A DNA stretch of 64,000 bases, from positions 1 to 64,000 of the forward strand of contig NZ_FNPH01000006.1 in assembly GCF_900107255.1 (NCBI RefSeq), read 5' to 3'. Origin of the DNA: Micromonospora pattaloongensis. GTDB lineage: Bacteria; Actinomycetota; Actinomycetes; Mycobacteriales; Micromonosporaceae. A program made the translations under genes and the position numbers. Positions 44,417 to 51,925 of this stretch are shown one piece after another. The notes below the pieces were generated by a model. It searched no databases. It had not been told where the DNA came from and worked only from the letters and a program-made list of their open reading frames with translations. Positions within the stretch are counted from its first letter, which is position 1, and each line of letters opens with the position of its first letter.

Positions 44417-45589
44417 GTGACCCCGCCCCGAACCGACGACGCCTACCGGGTCGCGCTGCTGCTGCGCGACCTGGAACGCGTACTGCACCCGTTGGCCGTG
44501 AGCGACGGCGGCCAGTTCCGCGCCGTGCCGGGCGTCCCGGGGCCGCTACCGCCGACCACCGTGGCGGGAGCGCCGCCGACCCCGGCCGCGCGAACCGCCG
44601 CGGAGTGGGCGGCGTCCCCCCGGCCGCCCTCGGCGGGCGCGCGCTCCCCGGCGATCCGCACGCCATGGGTGGAGCCGCCGCCGGCTCCCCGGAATGCGAC
44701 GCCGCGCGCCACGCTCGAGCCGCCCGCTTCGCAGCCGGAGCCGGCACAGACCGCGTACCTCGGGGCGGATCGCCAGCCCGCGGCGCGCGGTGGCGGTCGC
44801 GAGCCGCCGGTGGTCGCGCACCCGCCCACACCCCCGGCGGTGACCCGCGCCGCGACGCCGCCCCAACCTCGCGTGGTGAGTGCCGTCGCGCCCGCGCCGC
44901 CGGAAACGTCGCCGCTCGTCCACCTGGCGCAGCCCGGTCCGCCGCCGGTCCTGCCCGCCGCGCCACCGGGGGATGTCGTCACGGCGCCGCCGGACGCGGT
45001 TGTGCGCACCGGTCGCGTCGCCCCGCCCGCGTCGATCGCACCCGACGAGCGGCCGTGGCCCGGACCCCCGGTGTCAGCGCGGCCGTCCGCGCCGTCCCGG
45101 CTGGATCCCGCGGTGCCCGCCGCGCCGCCACCGGGAAAGGGGCCGCCCGCGCCGCCTCCGCCGCGCGACGTGGACCCGGCCCCGGAATCGGACCCCGGGC
45201 CACCACTGCCGCGCACGTGGCCGGTGCCGGCGGTTCCGATCGCCGCCGACCTGGCCGCTGCACGCACGACACCGGGACATACGACCGTGGCCGGCGCAGC
45301 GCCCCCGCTGCCGCAGGCGCCGCCGCCTCCGCCGGAGCCCGCCGCGCCGCCGGCGGACCGGGTCCATCCGCTGCCCGCCTCGGCGAGCGCCGCCACGCCC
45401 GTCGGGAAGCCCGCCGCGGCCGACGACGTGCCCCGGTACACGGCCGGGGACGAGGCCGACGAGGACTGGACGCCGGCGCCACCCCAACCGCCGCGCCCCG
45501 CGCCCGGCCCGCGCAGGCGCGGCGTCTCGCCGGTGCGCGCGCGGGCCGACCGCCGGTTCCTCGACCGGTCCGTATGGAGGTCCGGATGA
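44417..45589 (+). CDS. Proline/alanine-rich, largely disordered CIS-locus protein
   Basis: Only the first ~35 residues look folded (TDDAYRVALLLRDLERVLHPLAVS). Residues ~50-370 are a low-complexity run of Pro, Ala, Arg and Gly, with many PPAP and PPPP patches, ending in a basic tail (RARADRRFLDRSVWRSG). Such tails behave as flexible linkers or as anchors for partner proteins. A GAGGAGG at 44402-44408, eight bases before GTG 44417, decides the start; an overlapping GTG at 44393 lacks a site. No homologous family is recognised. Confidence 0.6.
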   Translation: MTPPRTDDAYRVALLLRDLERVLHPLAVSDGGQFRAVPGVPGPLPPTTVAGAPPTPAARTAAEWAASPRPPSAGARSPAIRTPWVEPPPAPRNATPRATLEPPASQPEPAQTAYLGADRQPAARGGGREPPVVAHPPTPPAVTRAATPPQPRVVSAVAPAPPETSPLVHLAQPGPPPVLPAAPPGDVVTAPPDAVVRTGRVAPPASIAPDERPWPGPPVSARPSAPSRLDPAVPAAPPPGKGPPAPPPPRDVDPAPESDPGPPLPRTWPVPAVPIAADLAAARTTPGHTTVAGAAPPLPQAPPPPPEPAAPPADRVHPLPASASAATPVGKPAAADDVPRYTAGDEADEDWTPAPPQPPRPAPGPRRRGVSPVRARADRRFLDRSVWRSG

Positions 45590-46071
45590 CCGCCGTCCCC
45601 GGTGACGCCCTGCTCGCCCACGTCCTGCGGGCCGTCGCCGGCTGGCTGCCCGAACGGTACGGGGTGCTGCTCGAGGCCGGCCGCTTCGCCGACGGCCGCG
45701 AGGCGCTGGGCCGGGTCGCCACGGCCGGGGGCGCGCGGGCCGCGACGCGCGGAGTCGCACCGGGCGAGGCCGCGCGCCTGGTCGAACTCGTGCTCGACCG
45801 GTGGGCCGCGCTCGGCACGGTGGAGCTCCCGCCGCTGGCCGTGCTGCTGCCCCCCGACGACGAGGACGCCAGCTACCGCCTCGCGGTCCACGGCGTCGAC
45901 GAAGGCTGGACGGCGAGCTGGTCGGGTCCGGTGACGCCGTCGGCCGACGGCCGGTCCGCCGTACCCCGGCCGGGGAGCGCGGGGCGGGTGTCCGCCCGGG
46001 TGTTCGCGCGGTCGGCGGCCGGACGTACGGTGCTCACCCCGGTGCTCCACAGGGACGGTGCGGCCTCATGA
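45586..46071 (+). CDS. CIS-locus hypothetical protein, 161 residues; possible effector adaptor
   Basis: The product is helical in the first half (ALLAHVLRAVAGWLPERYGVLLE, ARLVELVLDRWAALG) and beta-rich in the second (LAVLLPPDDEDASYRLAVHG, GRVSARVFARSAAGRTVL). ATG 45586 overlaps the Pro-rich gene's stop and follows ATGGAGG. It immediately precedes the 1699-residue toxin-like gene with a 4-base overlap. Small proteins just upstream of large effectors often act as chaperones or loading adaptors; this is inferred from position. Confidence 0.55.
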   Translation: MTAVPGDALLAHVLRAVAGWLPERYGVLLEAGRFADGREALGRVATAGGARAATRGVAPGEAARLVELVLDRWAALGTVELPPLAVLLPPDDEDASYRLAVHGVDEGWTASWSGPVTPSADGRSAVPRPGSAGRVSARVFARSAAGRTVLTPVLHRDGAAS

Positions 46072-49000
46072 ACGGCGGGCCGATCGGGGCACAGCAGCAG
46101 AAGGGCGTGACCCCTCCCGCCCCGAGAGACGCCCTCGACCCGCCGGCCCCTCTCGTCCTGTCCCCGAACATCTTCGGGCCGCTGCCGATGGCACCCGTTG
46201 TGCCCGGCGGCGCGGGGCAGGACTTCGTGCCCGCCGGCGGGCGGCTCGCCCCAACGGCGCGCGTGGCCGCCCCGGCCCCGTTCCCCCTGGTCGTCCCGTC
46301 GGGTCGGTTCGTCCGGCTCCCCGGCGAGGAGCAGATGACCTGGATGGCCGAGGGTGCTCCGGCGGAGCCGGCGGCGCTGGTCGCCCTGCTGTATTTCGCC
46401 TGGTCCGATGCCGCGGGAAGCAGCCGGGCCGGCGAGGCCGAGCCGGAAGGGCCCACGCACCTGACCATCCCGGAGGTGCTGCGCCTCGGGGACCGGGCGT
46501 CCTGGGTGAAGGCGCGGGAGATCTGGGAGCAATTCGGCAGCAACCTGCTCGACGACCTCAACGACGTCATGGACGACACGGAGCTCGGTGGGATCCTTCC
46601 CCTCCTGCGCGGGGTCGTGCCGACCGAGCAGCTGGTGAAGCTGTGGGACGGCTACTTCAGCAACGACGTCGCCGGGATCATCCGCACCCTGGAACGGATG
46701 CCCGATGAGGAGCTCCTCGGCCTCGTCTCCGACTACCGCAAGACCGGCAAGCTCACCGGCACGTCGGCCGATTCCCTGGTGGGCACGGTCAGCAACATCC
46801 TGCGCCGGGAAGACGACAACGGATACCGCGCGTTACGCGCCCTCGTTGCCCGGTTCGGGCGCGTCACCGGCGCGACCGGTCCGCAACTGGAGGCCGCGGA
46901 CCGCGACGCGGCCGTGAACCTCACCAGCGAGCTGCGGGTCAAGGCGGCCTTCCTGCGGATCTGCGAGGCGGACCGCCGCTCCAGCCCGGACCTGGGCTAC
47001 CTCGCCGTCACGGACCTGAAGCCCCACGAGCGGTACTGGCTACAGTCGCAGTACCTCCAGTCGTGGACACCGTCCACGCTCGGCGGCACGTTCCAGAAGC
47101 GCCTGTACGCGTTGCTCGAGTCCAACGACGACGTCAGCGTGATCATGCGGGCGCTGGACCTCTCACAGGAGCAGGCCGCCCGGGACAACGCCACCGAGAA
47201 CGCGGTCGGGGTCAGGGTGGCCGCCGAGGCGCTGGGCACGGCCCTGCGGCAGTTGACCGAGACCGCGGGCGACCCGAAGGCGACGGAGCCGGACCGCGAG
47301 ACCGCCCGAACGCGGCTGCAGGAGATGGCTGACAATCCCGCGACGGTCAACCGCCTGCTCGCCCTGCCCGACGGGGAGAAGCTGGTGCGCCAGGGGCTCG
47401 GGCTCTCCCGCGCCGAGGTCGCCCGGTACCGGGTGCTGCAGGCCACCACGGCCACCGAGCTCATCAACGCGCTCAAGGGCCTGCACGCCTTCAACGTGTC
47501 GGCCATCCTCGAGGCGCCCGACGTCAAGCAGCACCTGGCGGACAAGGAGCTTGCGGTCACGCTGCCGATGATGCGGGTGCTGGATGCGTACGCCGCGCTG
47601 GAAGGCGCACAGCCGACGTTGTCGCTCGTCCTCACTCCCGGCATGGTGCCGGTGGGCAACACGCACGGACTGATCAGCCTTGATCTCGGCCCGAGCACCG
47701 ACGCCGACGTCGAGGAGAAGCCGCCCGCGACGCTTCAGCTGGCATCGGCGCCGGACCCGAACGCCCCCGACCCCCAGGTCGTGGTCGCCGCCTACACGAT
47801 CCACCGCGCGGCGCAGGCCGACGACCTGGCGGGGGTCGTGGCAGCGGTGCGGCCGTTGCGCCGCTCACAGCGGGCTGCGCTGCGGGACGAGGCGTACTTC
47901 CAGGCGGCGCTGGAGACGCTGCGGTCCTCGTGGTGGGACAAGACGCCCGGGAAGATCGCGGACGTCATCGCGGATCCGTACGCGGATCTCCAGGTCGCGG
48001 CGGACGCGCTGATCGCGGCCGGGCTCGTGGGCGAGGTGCCGTACGCCTACGACGTGGCCGACGCGCGCAAGCTCGCGGAGGGCCTCGCCGTCGATCCCCG
48101 CGACCGGCGGCTGCTGCGCTACCACTACGTCATCGAGGCCCTCGAGGCCGAGGAGAGCGCCGCCGGGGGCGGGGGCTGGCTGGACACCCGGCTGGCGATG
48201 TCGCGCCGCGGTGTCCCGCCGGAGCTGGAGATCGGGTCGGAGCTCACCACGGCCTACGAGAACCGCATGTTCGTCATCGACCGGCTGGACCCGGTCCCGA
48301 AACTGCGCGCCGAGGAGGCGTTCCTCGGCGAGCCGGACCTCACCCGGCCGGACATGTCGCCGGAGGAACTGGCGCTCGAAGCCGAGTTCATGCGGATCCG
48401 CCTGCACAAACAGCTGGCCGCCGCGTCGGCCGGCATCGACGCCTCGGGTGTCTTCGGCTGGTCGCCCGAGACCGTGACGGAAATGGCGGCCGAGTTCGAG
48501 CGGGTATGGGCGAGGTTCTCGACGACCGGGTGGAGCCATCCGGCGCTCGTCCAGCTCGGTGCGGCCTACTACGACGCGCTGGACGCGATCGACCGCAACC
48601 GCGGCGAGCGCAATGAGGTGGCCCAGTTCGTCGGCCAGCTCGCCGCAACCGTGGCCGGCATCGTCGTCATCGTCGCCACGGCCGGCACCGGAACGCCGCT
48701 GGTCGTGTCCATGCTGATGGCCGCCGGGTTGGGCGCCGGCGCGAGCGCGAGCGTCGCCGCGCAGTTCCGCGACTACACCACGCCGGACCAGGCGGTCGAG
48801 GACGTCGCCCACGGCGCCGTCACGGCGGCGCTGACCGTGGCGGGCGAGTCATTCTCCAACCCGGTCGGCCAACTGGCCGGCAAGCAGATGGCGCGCTTCG
48901 CCGCCCGCAGCGCCGTCAACAAGGCGGTGGCCGGCGCGGCGAGGATGGCCGTCGAGGGCGCGATCGACGGGGCGATAGGGGGCGCGGGCGACGCCGTCTT

Positions 49001-51167
49001 CACCACGGCGATCGACCGGGCCACCTGGGAGCGCAGCGCCTCGGCCATCTTCGCCCGTTTCCTCTCCGCGGCTGCCCAGGGCGCGTTCTGGGGCGGCGTG
49101 ACCGGTGCGGTCGCGTCGCCGGTCGTGGGAGGTGCGTTCGCGGGCGCCGGGCGACTGCTGCGGATCGCGGGCGAGCTGGGCGCCGTGGGCGGAGAGGTCG
49201 CCTCCGGGCTCGAACACGTGGCGGCTCTGGCCGACCAGGGCCGGTTCGACGTCGCCCTCCGCCGACTCGACGAGCTGAACCTGACCGGCGCCCAGCGCGA
49301 CGCCCTGACCCAGGATCTGTACCGGCGGGCCCTGGGCAGCTCGGCGGACGGCGCGGCCGTCCCCGACCACGTGCTTCGCGAGCTGGAAAACGCGCGACAG
49401 GTCACCCGGAGCCTGGAGTACGAGCCCGCTGCGCGCCCCGGGGAGCGGCCCCGGCTCGACGTGACCCCGATCGAGGATCTGTTGAAGCGGCTGGAAGCCG
49501 ACCTCGGTGCGGGGAACGTGACGCACGTCCGCAAGATCCTCTACGGGGAGATCCGGCTCGCCCCGGAGGAGCTGATCACCAAGCAGCATGCCTTCGGGCG
49601 CGGTCTCGACGACGCCTTGGCCGAGCTCGCCTCGCCGGCCGAGCGCGCCGCGATGCCGCCGTACGAAGTTCGCGTGTTGCCGCCCGAGGCGTTCGAGGGG
49701 ATGTTCCGTACCCGGCAGGGCCGTGCGCTGACCCTGCTCGAGGGCGACCGGGCGGTCGTCTACGTGCGCTCGGACGCTCCGATTCGTACCCAGATGCTGC
49801 AGGAGGCCGCGCACCTGCGGCAGCTGGCCGACCCCGAGTTCGCCGCGGACGTGCGCTTCCTGACCGAGCGCAACGTGCTCGACTGGGCGGACAAGTCGGC
49901 CGAGGACAGGCTGCACCTGCTCCACGTCCAGCGCCGCCTCGAGATCGACGCACAAGAGCGCATCCTGGCGGCGCTGAAAAAGGAGGCGCCCTACGGCGGT
50001 GTCACTCCCGCCGAGCTGGCTGAGGCGCAGGCTCGGTTGGCGGAGCTGAGCCGGCACGAGGCCGAGGCCCGGGCGCTCACGCCGGAGGACATCGCCGAGA
50101 TGAACGCCGGCACGCGGCCACGCCCGAGCTGGATGGAGGAGGAGGCGCGGCTGTTCGGACGCGAGACGGTCGAGGTGCGACCCCCGGCCCCCGCGTCGGG
50201 GCATGCCCCCACCGCCAAGGTCGTCACCGATTCGCCCGCCCCCCGTACCGGCCAGCGCGCGTACCAGATCGGCGACGAGTGGCCGAAGCACACGTATGTG
50301 ACGTCGGGGATCGAGGGCAAGGTCACCGCGATCGACACGGTCGACGGCACGACCGCGGTGACGGTGACGCCGACCGGCGGTGGAGAGCCACGGGTCTACC
50401 TCATCGAGGCGGGCGGCACCACGTTGCCGGGGATCGAGCTCGACGCGGAGGTCCAGCGCGGAACCCGGCTGGGTGGCTGGTCGCAGCGTTATCGCCTGAT
50501 CGAGGTACGGAGTGGAAAGACTGTGCTGCGAAAGGTCGAGGAGGTCTTCGACGCCAAGGGCAACTGGGTGGAGCGCGGGTCGTACCGCACGACGCGGGGG
50601 GAGATCCTGGAGGAAGCGGCGCAGCTTCAGGTGTCGGCGGAGCTGACGCGCGAGGCGCGGCGGCGCGGTACGACGCTGACCGACTGGTGGATCGTGCCTC
50701 GCGGCCGCGAACGCTGGGGGTTTGACCGGGTTGTGGTGGAGTTCCACGGGGAGGGTGCCGAGATGACGGCGCTCATCCGGGTGCTGGAGGTCAAGGACTA
50801 CCCGAACTCCTACGTGCCGCTGGCCGAGTTCACGGCGATCACGGACAACTTCGCCAAAAACCTCGGCGATCTCCGGGCCGTCCTCCGGGCGCGTGCGAAG
50901 GAGCTGGCCAAGGCCGGGGAGACCCACGCCGCCAAGGCGTTGTCGAACGCGTCGAAGGCGGGAGACGTCCAGGTAGAGATCTGGCTCGGCCCGAAGACGA
51001 AGATGGGGGAAAGCGAGTTGGACGCGCGATCGGTCCTCGGCCGGCTCCGCGCGTCCGTCAACTCGCAACCGGGCAATGTGAAGCTCAAGGAGGGCGGGCC
51101 GACCGACGTCCGGGCGACCTACCAGCGACAGGCGGTCGAGGCCAGGAAGGCGGCGAAGGCGAAGTGA
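46068..51167 (+). CDS. Polymorphic-toxin-like CIS cargo protein with PD-(D/E)XK-like C-terminus
   Basis: The 1699-residue protein starts with ~75 Pro/Ala-rich residues, then a long helical region to ~830. Residues ~850-900 are strongly hydrophobic (VAGIVVIVATAGTGTPLVVSM) followed by a Gly/Ala-rich amphipathic stretch to ~1040. Residues ~1225-1330 contain MLQEAAHLRQLADPEF and LEIDAQERILAALKK, resembling a helical module that precedes toxin domains in other polymorphic toxins; it retains E1246 and H1249 but not a full HEXXH. The last ~150 residues hold D1553 in a strand and E1574-V-K1576 in the next, the spacing of PD-(D/E)XK nucleases. It lacks a DUF4157 domain. It overlaps a possible immunity gene by 4 bases. 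I infer a DNase-type cargo delivered by this CIS. Confidence 0.72.
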   Translation: MNGGPIGAQQQKGVTPPAPRDALDPPAPLVLSPNIFGPLPMAPVVPGGAGQDFVPAGGRLAPTARVAAPAPFPLVVPSGRFVRLPGEEQMTWMAEGAPAEPAALVALLYFAWSDAAGSSRAGEAEPEGPTHLTIPEVLRLGDRASWVKAREIWEQFGSNLLDDLNDVMDDTELGGILPLLRGVVPTEQLVKLWDGYFSNDVAGIIRTLERMPDEELLGLVSDYRKTGKLTGTSADSLVGTVSNILRREDDNGYRALRALVARFGRVTGATGPQLEAADRDAAVNLTSELRVKAAFLRICEADRRSSPDLGYLAVTDLKPHERYWLQSQYLQSWTPSTLGGTFQKRLYALLESNDDVSVIMRALDLSQEQAARDNATENAVGVRVAAEALGTALRQLTETAGDPKATEPDRETARTRLQEMADNPATVNRLLALPDGEKLVRQGLGLSRAEVARYRVLQATTATELINALKGLHAFNVSAILEAPDVKQHLADKELAVTLPMMRVLDAYAALEGAQPTLSLVLTPGMVPVGNTHGLISLDLGPSTDADVEEKPPATLQLASAPDPNAPDPQVVVAAYTIHRAAQADDLAGVVAAVRPLRRSQRAALRDEAYFQAALETLRSSWWDKTPGKIADVIADPYADLQVAADALIAAGLVGEVPYAYDVADARKLAEGLAVDPRDRRLLRYHYVIEALEAEESAAGGGGWLDTRLAMSRRGVPPELEIGSELTTAYENRMFVIDRLDPVPKLRAEEAFLGEPDLTRPDMSPEELALEAEFMRIRLHKQLAAASAGIDASGVFGWSPETVTEMAAEFERVWARFSTTGWSHPALVQLGAAYYDALDAIDRNRGERNEVAQFVGQLAATVAGIVVIVATAGTGTPLVVSMLMAAGLGAGASASVAAQFRDYTTPDQAVEDVAHGAVTAALTVAGESFSNPVGQLAGKQMARFAARSAVNKAVAGAARMAVEGAIDGAIGGAGDAVFTTAIDRATWERSASAIFARFLSAAAQGAFWGGVTGAVASPVVGGAFAGAGRLLRIAGELGAVGGEVASGLEHVAALADQGRFDVALRRLDELNLTGAQRDALTQDLYRRALGSSADGAAVPDHVLRELENARQVTRSLEYEPAARPGERPRLDVTPIEDLLKRLEADLGAGNVTHVRKILYGEIRLAPEELITKQHAFGRGLDDALAELASPAERAAMPPYEVRVLPPEAFEGMFRTRQGRALTLLEGDRAVVYVRSDAPIRTQMLQEAAHLRQLADPEFAADVRFLTERNVLDWADKSAEDRLHLLHVQRRLEIDAQERILAALKKEAPYGGVTPAELAEAQARLAELSRHEAEARALTPEDIAEMNAGTRPRPSWMEEEARLFGRETVEVRPPAPASGHAPTAKVVTDSPAPRTGQRAYQIGDEWPKHTYVTSGIEGKVTAIDTVDGTTAVTVTPTGGGEPRVYLIEAGGTTLPGIELDAEVQRGTRLGGWSQRYRLIEVRSGKTVLRKVEEVFDAKGNWVERGSYRTTRGEILEEAAQLQVSAELTREARRRGTTLTDWWIVPRGRERWGFDRVVVEFHGEGAEMTALIRVLEVKDYPNSYVPLAEFTAITDNFAKNLGDLRAVLRARAKELAKAGETHAAKALSNASKAGDVQVEIWLGPKTKMGESELDARSVLGRLRASVNSQPGNVKLKEGGPTDVRATYQRQAVEARKAAKAK

Positions 51168-51916
51168 GGCTGCAGGAGTTCGTGTCGTCGAGCACGGCGG
51201 GGTTCGGGATCGACCGGGACGGCCTGCGCGAAGGGATCGAGGAGATGTTCCCGCCGGACGGGGCGTCCCGGTTCGATGTCGGCGCCCAGGAGCCCGTGGT
51301 CGACGACGCGATCGTGGCCGTCGGCGGGCGCGACGCGGGGCAGTTCGAGCCGCTCGTGCCCGCGGTCGTGCGGCAGGTCGCCGCGCTCGACTCGGCCGAC
51401 CCCGACGCCGTGCAACCCAACCTCTCGGTGCTCGGCGTCATGAACGGCCTGCAGATCATGGGCCTGGACGTGCCGGAGGCGGCCGTCCGCACCGGCACCG
51501 GCTGGCTGGCCGGGATGCGAACCGCCGGCCTCGAGCCGGAGTGGATGCACTGGACGCGCGGGCTCGCCGCGCTCGCGCTGGGCGACCTGCCGACCGCGCG
51601 CACGATCGCCGCTCTGCCGGAGACCGGGCCGGTCGAGGCCCACCCCGACGTGAGCCCGGGGTTCAACATCCAGGCGTGGCAGGCGCTGCTCGTCGCCGCG
51701 GTCGAGCGCGCGCTGCCGTGGGAGCAGCTGCGGCCACGCTGGGAGGAGCTGATCGCCTTGACGGTGGACACGTTCTTCCAGACACACGTGCTGGCGCAGG
51801 CGTCCGTGCCGTGGCTCGGGCGTGTCGTGGGCCACGGCATCGCGGGCGTGCCCGTGGGCGAGGTCGCGGACTGGATCCACGACGAGCTGCGCCGGTTGAC
51901 GGCGGCGCCACGCTAG
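51164..51916 (+). CDS. Candidate immunity protein for the CIS toxin
   Basis: The 250-residue soluble protein is acidic and helical: LREGIEEMFPPDGASRFD, a LVPAVVRQVAALDSADPD repeat-like helix, NGLQIMGLDVPEAAV, GLEPEWMHWTRGLAALALG and a C-terminal EVADWIHDELRRLT. No known family is recognised. It starts at GTG 51164, overlapping the toxin-like gene's stop by 4 bases, and is the last gene of the operon. Its position, acidity and co-translation fit an immunity protein protecting the producer from a nuclease; a structural role is less likely. Nine bases separate it from the convergent ATPase gene. Confidence 0.6.
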   Translation: MRLQEFVSSSTAGFGIDRDGLREGIEEMFPPDGASRFDVGAQEPVVDDAIVAVGGRDAGQFEPLVPAVVRQVAALDSADPDAVQPNLSVLGVMNGLQIMGLDVPEAAVRTGTGWLAGMRTAGLEPEWMHWTRGLAALALGDLPTARTIAALPETGPVEAHPDVSPGFNIQAWQALLVAAVERALPWEQLRPRWEELIALTVDTFFQTHVLAQASVPWLGRVVGHGIAGVPVGEVADWIHDELRRLTAAPR

Positions 51917-51925
51917 GCGGGTGCG

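Noticed and set aside
46068-51167. DUF4157 metallopeptidase effector domain, common in CIS loci
   Set aside because: No HEXXH motif is found. The nearest match, QEAAH at residues 1245-1249, lacks the first His.
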